DNA of 59,084 nucleotides from Hyphomicrobiales bacterium (GCA_028285595.1 JANQOW010000030.1:1-59084), one strand, 5' to 3'; shown: positions 43,064-51,323, counted from the stretch's first letter. A program made the numbers and translations. Notes: generated by a model not told the origin, from the letters alone.

Positions 43064-44416
43064 ATGCAGCAGCCTCAAGATTTTTCCGCCGCCGCGGTCG
43101 GCCTTAGTGCGAAGCTGTCTGATAAGACAGCCAAAATCGGTATCGTTGGCCTGGGCTACGTGGGCTTGCCTCTGGCGCTCGCCTGCACCGGCGCTGGCTT
43201 TGGCGTTATTGGCTTCGACATCGATCAAGCCAAAGCGGAGCAGCTCAACGCCGGCCAGTCCTACATTGGCGACGTCTCAGATGACGCCGTGGCCAAGATG
43301 CGCGGCGACAACCTGTTCGAAGCGACCACTGATTTTTCCCGCGCGGGCGAGGCGGATGCCGTTCTTATCTGCGTGCCCACACCACTGAACAAAACCCGCG
43401 AGCCTGATCTTTCGTATGTTGAGGCCTCGACCCGTGCCATCCTGCCCACCTTGCGGGAGGGGCAACTGGTGGTTCTGGAATCCACCACCTGGCCAGGCAC
43501 CACCGAGGAGGTGGTGCGGCCGATTCTGGAGGAGAGCGGGCTTGATTGCGGCACACAGTTCTTCCTGGCCTTTTCGCCGGAACGCGAAGATCCCGGCAAT
43601 ATCGATTTTTCCACCTCACAGATCCCCAAGGTCGTGGGCGGGGAAGGGGCTGTGGCCCGAGAGCTGGCCCGCCAGCTCTACGATGCCTTCGTGGTCTCCA
43701 CCGTGGTGGTCTCTGATGCCAAGACCGCTGAAGCCGTGAAGCTGACCGAGAACATTTTCCGTGCGGTCAACGTCGCGCTCGTGAATGAGCTTAAGGTTGT
43801 CTATGACAAGATGGGGATCGACGTTTGGGAAGTGATCGAGGCGGCCAAAACCAAGCCATTTGGCTATATGCCGTTCTATCCAGGTCCCGGGCTTGGCGGC
43901 CATTGTATCCCCATCGACCCGTTCTACCTCACCTGGAAGGCTCGCGAGCACGAGATCTCCACCCGGTTTATCGAGCTTGCCGGCGAGATCAACAATGCCA
44001 TGCCGGACTATGTGGTGCGCAAGTTGGCCAGAGCGCTGGATGAGAAGCTGGGGGTCAGTCTGTCTCGCGCCAAGGTGCTTGTGGTGGGGCTTGCCTACAA
44101 AAAGAACGTCAACGACCTGCGCGAAAGCCCGGCGCTGAAAGTGATCGCGCTGCTGAAAGAGCGGGGCGTCCAAGTGGATTACATGGACCCATTCATCCCT
44201 GAGGTGCCTGACACCCGCAACTACCCGGACCTTGCAGGCATGAAGCGGATTGAGCCGGTGGATAGCCAATTGGCGAACTATTCAGCCGCAGTAATCATCA
44301 CCGACCATGACGCCGTGGACTATCAGCAGATCCTTAAGTCGGTCCCTGTGGTGGTCGACAGCCGCAATGCCACGAGCGGCGTTGATGGCTTTGAAGAGAA
44401 GATTGTGAAGGCTTAG
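43064..44416 (+). CDS. Nucleotide-sugar dehydrogenase (UDP-GlcNAc/ManNAc 6-dehydrogenase type)
   Basis: A 450-residue member of the UDP-sugar 6-dehydrogenase family. It has the Rossmann start KIGIVGLGYVGLPLALA, then VPTPLNKTREPDLSYVE and ESTTWPGTTEE. The catalytic Cys281 is in GPGLGGHCIPIDPFYL, and GLAYKKNVNDLRESPAL is the C-terminal UDP-binding domain. The motif spelling is closer to WbpA/WecC-type enzymes acting on UDP-N-acetylhexosamines than to UDP-glucose dehydrogenase. It oxidises C6 twice with NAD to the uronate for polysaccharide synthesis. The gene stands alone; its 3' end meets a convergent uronate-dehydrogenase-like gene 22 bp away. Confidence 0.92.
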   Translation: MQQPQDFSAAAVGLSAKLSDKTAKIGIVGLGYVGLPLALACTGAGFGVIGFDIDQAKAEQLNAGQSYIGDVSDDAVAKMRGDNLFEATTDFSRAGEADAVLICVPTPLNKTREPDLSYVEASTRAILPTLREGQLVVLESTTWPGTTEEVVRPILEESGLDCGTQFFLAFSPEREDPGNIDFSTSQIPKVVGGEGAVARELARQLYDAFVVSTVVVSDAKTAEAVKLTENIFRAVNVALVNELKVVYDKMGIDVWEVIEAAKTKPFGYMPFYPGPGLGGHCIPIDPFYLTWKAREHEISTRFIELAGEINNAMPDYVVRKLARALDEKLGVSLSRAKVLVVGLAYKKNVNDLRESPALKVIALLKERGVQVDYMDPFIPEVPDTRNYPDLAGMKRIEPVDSQLANYSAAVIITDHDAVDYQQILKSVPVVVDSRNATSGVDGFEEKIVKA

Positions 44417-44437
44417 CGCTTTCGCGCGCTTGCGGCA

Positions 44438-45265
44438 TTAGCCGCGCGGATCGGCCACCTCTTCATCATCCGGGTGGCCCATGTTGCAAAAGACGCCGCC
44501 GGCAAACTCCACCGCCGGATCGTGGGGATCGCCCGGCGGGCAGGCCGCCTCGACCTTCTCACGGAATGCCTCCGCACTGTCCTTGGGCACATAACCCACA
44601 TGGCGCGCTTTGTCGTTGCTGAAGAAGCGCTCCCTATTATCGGAGATGCCGTAGAGCACGCAGCACCCAATGCGTTCGGCCACAAGGCAGCGGCTCACCA
44701 TCTGCACCAGGTCATCATAGCTCATCCACGTGGCCAGATGGCGGCGGTCCTTGGGTTCGGGGATTGAGGTGTTGATGCGCAGCAAGGCGCTCTCCATTCC
44801 GAACTTTCGGAAATAGAGCGAGGCCAAATCTTCCACGAAGCATTTGGAAACCCCATAAAGACTGTCGGGACAATGGGGCGTGTCGGTATCTGCGCCTTCT
44901 TCACGGCGCACATAGCCCACGGCGTGGATGGAGGAGGCATAGACCACACGCTTGATACCATGGCGCCGGGCGGCCTCGTAAACGTTATAGCCGCCAATAA
45001 TGGATGAGTTGAGGATCTCCTCCCACGGGCGCTCCACCGGGGCGGCGCCGAAATGCACCACCGCATCGCAGCCCTCAACCAGGGCCATCACGGCGTCAAA
45101 ATCTCCGAGCTCGCAGACAACGGTTTCCTCGTTGGCTGCCGGTGGGCTCATCTCTTGTATATCGGACGCACGGATGTGGGTGGCCAAGGGGGCGAGACCT
45201 TCGCGCAACACCCCACCCAGTTGACCGGCCGCGCCGGTCACCAACACGCGATTAAATCTTGCCAT
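44438..45265 (-). CDS. NAD-dependent epimerase/dehydratase family protein, uronate dehydrogenase-like
   Basis: A 275-residue short-chain dehydrogenase. The cofactor motif is RVLVTGAAGQLGGVLREGLAP, a Ser is in YASSIHAVGY, and the catalytic YxxxK is SLYGVSKCFVEDLA. Extended matches to the Agrobacterium-type uronate dehydrogenase are seen by recall: EEILNSSIIGGYNVYEAARR, LRINTSIPEPKDRRHLATW and PKDSAEAFR. That enzyme oxidises galacturonate or glucuronate to the aldaro-lactone. The start overlaps the DUF2783-like gene by 14 bp, so it belongs to the minus-strand operon led by the flavin hydroxylase. Acting on another cyclic alcohol is possible given that context. Confidence 0.85.
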   Translation of the reverse strand: MARFNRVLVTGAAGQLGGVLREGLAPLATHIRASDIQEMSPPAANEETVVCELGDFDAVMALVEGCDAVVHFGAAPVERPWEEILNSSIIGGYNVYEAARRHGIKRVVYASSIHAVGYVRREEGADTDTPHCPDSLYGVSKCFVEDLASLYFRKFGMESALLRINTSIPEPKDRRHLATWMSYDDLVQMVSRCLVAERIGCCVLYGISDNRERFFSNDKARHVGYVPKDSAEAFREKVEAACPPGDPHDPAVEFAGGVFCNMGHPDDEEVADPRG

Positions 45266-45464
45266 CTTCCGTTCCTGTAGATTTTGCCAGGTCCAAGGCT
45301 TCTCTTAGAACCTGCCCGTTGCCAATATGGTTTGCCAAGACCAACACGAGGCGCGCATTCAGCGCCTGGCTTTGCGCCTCGCTGAGACCGTCATGGGCGG
45401 CCAGAAGGTCTTGATAAAAGCCGTCCCGGTCTTCGATGTTCGGTGTGTCCACCAGTTCTGCCAT
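45252..45464 (-). CDS. Small DUF2783-like protein
   Basis: A 70-residue acidic protein, DTPNIEDRDGFYQDLLAAHDGLSEAQSQALNARLVLVLANHIGN by sections, largely alpha-helical. By memory it resembles DUF2783, a short family that recurs next to MhpA-type flavin hydroxylases. It lies 3 bp after the hydroxylase gene and overlaps the uronate-dehydrogenase-like gene by 14 bp, which fits a helper subunit of the hydroxylase. No catalytic residues or cofactor motif are seen, and the family's function is unknown to me. Confidence 0.75.
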   Translation of the reverse strand: MAELVDTPNIEDRDGFYQDLLAAHDGLSEAQSQALNARLVLVLANHIGNGQVLREALDLAKSTGTEDGKI

Positions 45465-45467
45465 GCC

Positions 45468-47030
45468 TCAAAATCCCATTGCTGTGCGGTGCGCTGCCGC
45501 GACCTTGTCTGCATCGAACTGCGTCCATCGGGCGGCCACGTGCTGGTCGGGGCGTATCAGATAAACCGCGCTCTGCGCGCTCCCCAGAAGGCGCGTACGC
45601 ACCATCTCATCGGCTTTGACAGAGAGGGTCTCCAAGTCACCCAGTGCGTGAGGTTCGCAGTCAACGAAGAGCAGGGTGAACCCTGTCGCGAGCCGATTCA
45701 AAAGCCAGCCGTCGTCCGTCGGCGCGTCGGGCAGAGCAGCACCAGGCCGTGAAATCGCCGGCAGGCCCTCTGCATCTTCCCCGTTCAACACAGAGCCGTC
45801 CAGCACGCAAGGCACTGACAGCCGGCCTGAATTGACCATCAGGCGCGCAAACGGTGCTTTGGCCGCAAGATCCAGAACCGCTTCGCGAAAAAGCGCCTCC
45901 GCGCCCGGTTTGGGCGACATGAAGTTTGTGGAGCGCGAGGAGTTCATAATGTTCTCATCGGCTCCATAGGTGCGCTCTTGGTCGTAGCTTTCCAGCAAGC
46001 CTGGTCCTGCGGTTCCCTTCAGAGCCGCGGCCAGTTTCCACGCCAGATTGTCCACATCCTGAATGCCGCCATTGCCACCGCGCGCACCGAAGGGGCTCAC
46101 AATGTGGGCGCTGTCGCCAACGAAGATCACCCGGTCATGGACGAAGCGTTGAAGCCGTCGGCACTGGAAGGTGTAGACCGAAACCCAATCGATTTCGAAG
46201 GGCCGGTCGCCCACCATGCGTTTGATGCGCGGGATCACATTTTCCGGCTTGCGTTCCTCTTCCGGATCAGCGTCCCAGCCGAGCTGAAGATCGATGCGGT
46301 AGATGTCATCAGGCTGCTTGTGCAACAGAGCAGATTGGCCGGCGTGGAAGGGCGGCTCGAACCAGAAGCGCCGTTCAGACGGAAAGTCGGCCTTCATCAC
46401 AATGTCGGTGATCAAGAAGCGCTCTTCAAACAACTGGCCGTCAAACTCCAGACCCATGGTCCGGCGTACCGTGGAATTAGCGCCGTCGCAGGCGAGAAGA
46501 TAGTCGGCCTCAAGCCGGTAAGGGCCGTCGGGTGTTTGAAGCTCGACCGCAACACCCTGACTGCTCTGCTCACAGCTTACCAGCTTGTTTTTGAACCGCA
46601 GGTCAATCAGCTCGGGAAACGTCCGGCAGCGTTCGATCAGATACTCTTCCACGTAGTATTGCTGCAGGTTGATGAAAGCCGGCATCTGATGGCCGTCTTC
46701 GGGCAGAAGGTCGAAATTGTAAACCTCCCGCTCGCCCCTGTAGAGGCGGCCCAGCTTCCATGTGACGCCCTTGGCGACCATTTGTTGGCCGACGCCCAGC
46801 CGGTCGAAGATCTCCAATGTGCGCTTGGCCCAGCAAATGGCGCGCGAACCCACGGAGACCACATTATTGTCGTCAACCACAACCGAGGCGACCCCGCGCA
46901 AAGCGAGATCGATGGCCATGGCAAGACCAATCGGCCCGGCGCCCACGATCAGGACCTGATGGGGGCCATCCGACACCCCGGAGAGGGCAGGGGGCTTGGT
47001 GTAGGCAAATTCCTGGTAGGTGTAGGCCAT
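45468..47030 (-). CDS. FAD-dependent hydroxylase (MhpA/PheA family)
   Basis: A 520-residue class A flavoprotein monooxygenase. The FAD-binding GxGxxG motif is VLIVGAGPIGLAMAIDLALRG, the DG-type segment is LLACDGANSTVRR, and the second FAD motif is VIFVGDSAHIVSPFGARGGNGGIQD. A C-terminal thioredoxin-like region follows (VYLIRPDQHVAARW). Family members ortho-hydroxylate phenolic acids such as 3-(3-hydroxyphenyl)propionate or 4-hydroxybenzoate-type rings using NAD(P)H. It is the first gene of a three-gene minus-strand operon with the DUF2783-like and uronate-dehydrogenase-like genes. The exact aromatic substrate cannot be read from the sequence. Confidence 0.9.
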   Translation of the reverse strand: MAYTYQEFAYTKPPALSGVSDGPHQVLIVGAGPIGLAMAIDLALRGVASVVVDDNNVVSVGSRAICWAKRTLEIFDRLGVGQQMVAKGVTWKLGRLYRGEREVYNFDLLPEDGHQMPAFINLQQYYVEEYLIERCRTFPELIDLRFKNKLVSCEQSSQGVAVELQTPDGPYRLEADYLLACDGANSTVRRTMGLEFDGQLFEERFLITDIVMKADFPSERRFWFEPPFHAGQSALLHKQPDDIYRIDLQLGWDADPEEERKPENVIPRIKRMVGDRPFEIDWVSVYTFQCRRLQRFVHDRVIFVGDSAHIVSPFGARGGNGGIQDVDNLAWKLAAALKGTAGPGLLESYDQERTYGADENIMNSSRSTNFMSPKPGAEALFREAVLDLAAKAPFARLMVNSGRLSVPCVLDGSVLNGEDAEGLPAISRPGAALPDAPTDDGWLLNRLATGFTLLFVDCEPHALGDLETLSVKADEMVRTRLLGSAQSAVYLIRPDQHVAARWTQFDADKVAAAHRTAMGF

Positions 47031-47130
47031 CTAACGTTAGCTTCCGGTTGACGCCTATGGGTAGCTGCACTTCACGTCAGTCTCAACCGGCATTGCAGAT
47101 TTGAGGACAGCTTTTTTGAGCGGGGGATTG

Positions 47131-47358
47131 ACGGGCGAAGGCTTCGGGGGGTCGACACCTTCGCCCGTTTGACCTGCGCGGTGCAGAACACCTTACCGGC
47201 CAAATCGTTGATCGTGAGGAAAGGGTGGCCGAAGAGGGACCCTGGGGAAGGGATGAAGTCAGAGCTTAGCACGAACCCTAACTTCCACCTCTTCGGCCGA
47301 CCGGTCATCGTCCGGGCGAACGGATTAGATTGCGACAATCCTGATGACCGGTGTTTTT
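47131..47358. other. Intergenic region with three perfect inverted repeats; possible small RNA
   Basis: No protein gene is convincing between 47031 and 47620. Three perfect inverted repeats are seen: ACGGGCGAAGG 47131-47141 with CCTTCGCCCGT 47158-47168; GGCCGAAGAGG 47227-47237 with CCTCTTCGGCC 47288-47298; and ACCGGTCATC 47300-47309 with GATGACCGGT 47343-47352. The last is followed by GTTTTT on the plus strand, like an intrinsic terminator, although no plus-strand gene ends there. A structured transcript reading rightward is a possibility; so is a decayed mobile or operator region. Confidence 0.4.
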
Positions 47359-47527
47359 AGGGCTACCAGCCGGCCCGAACGTGAAGAACTCTCAGCCAGA
47401 AAATCGCGTTCGTATCGCGCTGGGTGCTTGCCCCGATTAGTCGTAATGCACTCTCCCCGCGTCTGTATTTTCGGCGGTGGTGCCGCGCTTTAAAGCACAT
47501 GCCAACGACCTTAAAACCTTGCACGCA

Positions 47528-47580
47528 CCGATATGGTTACTTGCGCTAAACTTGTAACAATCAACCATATCGGGTATATA
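47528..47580 (+). promoter_or_regulatory. Promoter with 11-bp inverted-repeat operator before HTH operon
   Basis: CCGATATGGTT (47528-47538) and AACCATATCGG (47563-47573) are a perfect inverted repeat 24 bp apart. A second, inner pair GTTAC/GTAAC is nested in it. Between and overlapping lies a well-spaced promoter: TTGTAA (47552-47557), 17 bp, TATATA (47575-47580), about 40 bp upstream of the HTH gene start. The right operator arm occupies the spacer, so a bound repressor would block RNA polymerase. Autoregulation by the downstream HTH protein is the natural inference. Confidence 0.65.
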
Positions 47581-47620
47581 TGAGTGGGAAATCACGTCTC
47601 GTCAAGTGGAATTTCACGCT

Positions 47621-48151
47621 ATGATCTCGAACGCCGATCTTGCAAAATTGCCGGAAATGACCAGCGCGCCGACAAAGCTCAACGGACCTCTCGTTTCGAG
47701 GCTAAAACGAGCCCTCGAAAGGAAGGGAGTAACCGCGCGGGCGGCCTCCATCAAGGCAACGGGAGCGCCTGATACGATCAGAATGATTCTCATTGGCCAA
47801 AGCCATTCCCCGCGCACCAGCACGTTATCCAAGATTTCTGACGCTTTGGACGTGAATTTTCACTGGCTCGCCACGGGCGAAGGGTCAATGGAGCGCCCCC
47901 GGCCTGAAAGTGAGAATGATGGTATCAAAAATGATTCCGACCGCAAAGATATGCGCGTCAAATTGTTTTCAGATATATTCATCGAGATCGCAAAAAGAAA
48001 CGGACTTCCCGTCAACAGCGAGCAGGCCTTGATACTTGCGCGAACGCTGGTCATGGCACAAGATAGGGACGAGCGGGAAGGCCAGAATTTGGATCACGAA
48101 ATATTAGACTTAGTGGCCCAAAATTTAAGGGACTTTCAGTCGAGTGAATAG
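47621..48151 (+). CDS. Phage-repressor-like helix-turn-helix protein
   Basis: A 176-residue protein from the ATG at 47621 (an in-frame GTG at 47606 is possible). The HTH lies at about residues 15-75 (GPLVSRLKRALERKGVTARA, TGAPDTIRMILIGQSHSPR, TLSKISDALDVNFHWLATGEG), the Xre/CI-type pattern seen in phage repressors. The C-terminal 90 residues are charged and helical, without the S24 self-cleavage peptidase of LexA/CI. Its promoter carries a perfect inverted repeat that it may bind. Its end overlaps the frame of the next regulator gene and the three genes to 49189 read as one operon. Lower GC than neighbours suggests horizontal origin. Confidence 0.8.
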   Translation: MISNADLAKLPEMTSAPTKLNGPLVSRLKRALERKGVTARAASIKATGAPDTIRMILIGQSHSPRTSTLSKISDALDVNFHWLATGEGSMERPRPESENDGIKNDSDRKDMRVKLFSDIFIEIAKRNGLPVNSEQALILARTLVMAQDRDEREGQNLDHEILDLVAQNLRDFQSSE

Positions 48152-48173
48152 TTTCAACTCAGGGGATCATAGG

Positions 48174-48428
48174 ATGCGTGAAAAGAAGATCGGGGACGTT
48201 TTGAGTGGATTGCGGCGCGAGCGAGGCTTTTCCATCTCTGATGTTTCAGAGCAGTGGGCCATTCCAGCCGACACGCTGCGCGCGATCGAAGCAGGAGAAA
48301 TTGACAAGCAGTTCCTTGCGGTTGTGGCCTATGGTATTGCTTTGGATGCGGACTTAGAGGCGTTGTTCCAGCCGGCCCAGCGGGCGGTTTGGGATGCTGC
48401 AAACCAAATGCGATTTGCGACTAAATGA
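48174..48428 (+). CDS. Small Xre-like helix-turn-helix protein
   Basis: An 84-residue protein from the ATG at 48174, which has AGGGGA nine bases upstream; the open frame extends to a GTG at 48144. It reads IGDVLSGLRRERGFSISDVSEQW then IPADTLRAIEAGEIDKQFLAVVAYGIALD, a typical Xre HTH of about 60 residues with a short tail. It stands 22 bp behind the larger repressor-like gene and overlaps the next gene by 4 bp (ATGA). A DNA-binding or antitoxin-like role in this small operon is inferred; no toxin was recognised beside it. Confidence 0.75.
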   Translation: MREKKIGDVLSGLRRERGFSISDVSEQWAIPADTLRAIEAGEIDKQFLAVVAYGIALDADLEALFQPAQRAVWDAANQMRFATK

Positions 48429-49189
48429 AAGACTTTGCCTACATTGATGGCAAACACTTAACGCGGTTTTCCAAGCCGCTCTTCTCCGATAATGACCTGC
48501 CTTACAGGACGTTCGGATTGGCCAGCCTGGAAACCGCGGATGAAAGCTGCACGCTGCGGTTTGATCTGGAGCATGTGCCGGAAGAGGCGATTGAAACCGC
48601 CTGCACCTTGCTGGCGGAACATCGCGGACCGGTGAAGCTCCATCTGTTCAAACAAGGCTGGTTCACGGAGCGGTTTGAAAACTCCGTCATGGCGATCGAC
48701 CGCGTTGAACAAGCCATCGCTTTGAAGAATGTGGCTATTCCGGGCTGTTTCATGTCTTTGCGCAAGACCCCTGAGCAGATCCCGGGCCTGTTTTCGGCCA
48801 TCAAGAACAACCCGTGCCATGCAAGCCACCTGCTTACGTTCGCCAGCACCGATCATGAGCGTGGTTTTCCGCTGGTCAGTGTCGGGGCCCACTCACTGAT
48901 GGCCGACATTATGGGTCCGGAATGGGTGGCTCGGGGGGATTTTGATCTGGGTCCCAATGCTACAGCGGACCGCACGGTGACCCGGGCCTATCATGACGTC
49001 TTGGACACTATGGACGCCTATTATGATGAAGCGCTGGTGCGCCTAATGCCGTCCGATCCGGAGCCCAACTGGATGCGCTATCACCGCTTGATTTGGCCGG
49101 TGCGCCGGGCCGATGGCGAAATTCAGTTGGCGAACCTTTGCGTCAAACTGGACCACGGGCTCGATTATCTGCTCGGGCCGATACAATGA
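48425..49189 (+). CDS. Unknown protein, possibly PAS-like C-terminal region
   Basis: A 254-residue cytoplasmic protein without membrane helices or signal. I do not recognise the family. The C-terminal segment TRAYHDVLDTMDAYYDEALV ... WMRYHRLIWPVRRADGEIQLANL resembles the PAS-type sensor pattern (conserved W/R-x-P-V-x-x-x-D-G), but this is weak. The N-terminal part FDLEHVPEEAIETACTLLAEHRGPVKLHLF looks alpha/beta. Coupled by a 4-bp overlap to the small HTH gene, it could be the sensory or effector part of that operon. It is convergent with the gene at 49207. Confidence 0.65.
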   Translation: MKDFAYIDGKHLTRFSKPLFSDNDLPYRTFGLASLETADESCTLRFDLEHVPEEAIETACTLLAEHRGPVKLHLFKQGWFTERFENSVMAIDRVEQAIALKNVAIPGCFMSLRKTPEQIPGLFSAIKNNPCHASHLLTFASTDHERGFPLVSVGAHSLMADIMGPEWVARGDFDLGPNATADRTVTRAYHDVLDTMDAYYDEALVRLMPSDPEPNWMRYHRLIWPVRRADGEIQLANLCVKLDHGLDYLLGPIQ

Positions 49190-49211
49190 GCTAAAATGGG
49201 ACGCTTTTAGC
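49190..49211. terminator. Bidirectional terminator between convergent genes
   Basis: GCTAAAA (49190-49196) and TTTTAGC (49205-49211) form a 7-bp stem with an 8-base loop, starting right at the stop codon of the unknown gene on the left and reaching into the last codons of the minus-strand gene at 49207. The A/T-rich arms give a U-run on both strands, so it may end transcription from both sides. Confidence 0.5.
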
Positions 49212-49971
49212 GACTGGCCAGCAGGGCGGGTTCTTGTTCATCGAACGCTTCGCGCGTGTTTAATGTGCGGCTCAGCTCCGACACCATCACCTCCAGCTCC
49301 GATTTGGTAAGCGTTGCCAGCGCTTCGCGGTCATAATCCATGCCCGGGGCGGGCGTCTGCCACACCAAAAAGTCAGCTTCAATATGGGGGTTCCCGGCCC
49401 GATAGACCCCGCCGCGTGCCACGTCCTTGGGATCCACCAGCGCCCAGATGGCCTCCGGCTGCCACTGAATGTAGGCGAGGATGACACCAAGCCTCGGCAG
49501 AATATCGAGGGCGCGCCATTTGAACTTGTGCCCGGAGCCGCCGACCCACAGCTCTGCCTGATGGCACAGCCAGCCGTTGAGGTTGCGGACCCGCTCGCTC
49601 GTGATGGCGGCGGGCTCTTCGATTTTTACAATGTCACCGGCTCGCGCATGCAGGCCGGATACCCAGGTGCGGCACCAAAGAGGGAAGTCTTCGGCCACGT
49701 AATCGTAGCGAAACCCATGGAGGAAAACCGTTTCCTCGTTCTGGACAGCTTCCACCCAGAAGGCGTTTGTCGGGTTGAAGCTGTTCAGCTTGTGGTCGAG
49801 ATAGGGCCATGGCTTTGACCCTCTTACCCATTCGCGCTTGGTTGCAAAGAGCTCGAAGTCCGTGGAGACGTTGACCTTGACGTTAAGTTCTTTTTCGGCC
49901 TGTTCCAGCAGTTTTGCGCCAGTAACAATCAGTTCCAACGGCTTGTTGAAGCCAGGTAATGCGATGCCCAT
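49207..49971 (-). CDS. Hypothetical protein
   Basis: A 254-residue protein from the ATG at 49971, which has GGGGAG eight bases upstream; an earlier in-frame start at 50016 lacks a site. It has no signal peptide or membrane helix. Notable are many aromatic residues, for example SKPWPYLDHKLNSFNPTNAFWVE, PLWCRTWVSGLHAR, WRALDILPRLGVILAYIQWQPEAIW, and a helical tail TLTKSELEVMVSELSRTLNTREA. I do not recognise the family. It is monocistronic and faces the HTH-containing operon, with a shared terminator. Confidence 0.65.
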   Translation of the reverse strand: MGIALPGFNKPLELIVTGAKLLEQAEKELNVKVNVSTDFELFATKREWVRGSKPWPYLDHKLNSFNPTNAFWVEAVQNEETVFLHGFRYDYVAEDFPLWCRTWVSGLHARAGDIVKIEEPAAITSERVRNLNGWLCHQAELWVGGSGHKFKWRALDILPRLGVILAYIQWQPEAIWALVDPKDVARGGVYRAGNPHIEADFLVWQTPAPGMDYDREALATLTKSELEVMVSELSRTLNTREAFDEQEPALLASR

Positions 49972-50570
49972 CCGTTTACTCCCCGATGTGAACGAGAGGT
50001 GCCTGCAACGCCTCAAATCTCGGGCACGGAACTGCTGAAGTCAGGAGTGATCCCGTCTCGTTGCCATGCTCAAAACTTGCGGTTCCAAGTGTCATGGTAC
50101 CCCCCAAGTTACCAAACCCACCTCGTTGGCCGGCTCACTTTCAGCATGAGTTGCTGAACCATCGCCGCCCACCGATTTGGTGTTAAGCAAGAGGCGTGCC
50201 AGGGCGGATGATGTTGCTGTGTTCGTATGAAAGCGTTGGACCTGTCGCGCTCAAACTGATGCTTCCGCTGCCCTTACGCGCTCTTTACTCAAGATGAGAA
50301 CATGGCTGCTCGGCGCGCGCAGACGCGAGAATGGATGTTGGCGCTAAGACAAGGGAGTTCCTCAGCCGGACCGAGCTATGTACAGCAAGGCCGCTTCTTT
50401 CTCCGGAAAACTAGCCTGCGAGCCAGTGCCCGGTTTTGGCTTTCGATTGTTCCCTTCCCCATGGACAAGGTCCTGCTCATGCATCACTGGACCGTTTCTG
50501 GGATAAGCTCTGGATTTGGTCATCACCGTTGAATTAGTATTCAGGCCAACGCTAGAGCAACCGTCTTCCC
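49972..50570. other. Intergenic region, no gene seen
   Basis: About 600 bp between divergent genes. A 76-codon open frame at 50302-50532 has no ribosome site, no recognisable motif and shadow-like composition, and is not accepted. No tRNA, repeat or strong promoter was recognised. It must carry the promoters for the minus-strand gene at 49971 and the plus-strand membrane protein at 50571, and it may include decayed coding sequence. Confidence 0.4.
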
Positions 50571-51257
50571 ATGCCGCGCCGAGAAAAAGAAAAGTCCTAC
50601 GCGATCAGAGGTGCGCTCGTCTGTCTGGGCGGGATTATCGGTCCGATTCTGATAGCCGTTGCATTTACGCTGCCCATCGAGGCCGGCGCGGCCCGGGAGC
50701 ACACGCAGCTCATGACCGCTTTGCCAGATGCGCATTCGGCCGGCACGGGTGCAACCGCCCTGGTGAGCGGGAGGATTTCAAACCAGACGCCGCTTCTGCG
50801 TGGAGATTTTGTGGCCTATCGGCGTCAGCAGGTCCGAGGGACTTATCGCTTGGGCACTGAAACGGTCACGATCGACAGCGGCACACAACCGCTCACCATC
50901 GAAACCGATGCGGGGCCGGTCCGGATCGTGAATAATGATTATCGTTTCGAAGATGCGCACGTGGAGTGGGCGGCCGCCGAGGCGGTGGACACGCCCCACA
51001 CGCTCACGGAGGCAATGATCAAGATCCGCGGTTTCCAGCGATCCACGCCGGTGGTGGCAGTGGGCAGGGTTGAGCAGGCCGGTGAGGTGGTTTCCGTTAA
51101 GGCGGAGTTCATCGTCGCCGGACCGCGCGATGCGTATCTGAAAAGGCTGGGCGATGCCTCCCAGAGCAGAGTGGGGACCGTTTTGCTCATAGCTGCAATC
51201 GGTGTTCTGCTCCTGCTCTATGCAGTGTGGGAGGGGCGGCGCATCTATCGCGACTGA
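50571..51257 (+). CDS. Membrane protein with two helices and GIDE/MULAN-like middle
   Basis: A 228-residue protein with an N-terminal membrane helix (GALVCLGGIIGPILIAVAFTL), a soluble middle and a C-terminal helix (VGTVLLIAAIGVLLLLYAVW). The middle contains ALVSGRISNQTPLLRGDFVAYRR, then VRIVNNDYRFED and VVAVGRVEQAGEVVSVKAEF. The helix-domain-helix shape with a GRI...P...VAYR pattern recalls the GIDE/MULAN (BAM) domain of mitochondrial and bacterial membrane proteins, but without a RING domain. This resemblance is tentative and no role can be given. It is convergent with the yccF-like gene. Confidence 0.7.
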   Translation: MPRREKEKSYAIRGALVCLGGIIGPILIAVAFTLPIEAGAAREHTQLMTALPDAHSAGTGATALVSGRISNQTPLLRGDFVAYRRQQVRGTYRLGTETVTIDSGTQPLTIETDAGPVRIVNNDYRFEDAHVEWAAAEAVDTPHTLTEAMIKIRGFQRSTPVVAVGRVEQAGEVVSVKAEFIVAGPRDAYLKRLGDASQSRVGTVLLIAAIGVLLLLYAVWEGRRIYRD

Positions 51258-51323
51258 TGCGCGGTCAGTCGTTTGGAGGGGAGCCTGATCCTCCACGCCC
51301 CGGGGCTGAGGGCGCGTTCGGCT

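Noticed and set aside
47606..49189. Toxin-antitoxin module or prophage
   Set aside because: Two HTH proteins are present, but no toxin family, integrase, attachment-site repeat or phage structural gene could be recognised.
50302..50532. 76-codon open frame in the 600-bp intergenic region
   Set aside because: No ribosome site, no motif and no neighbour relation; likely chance.
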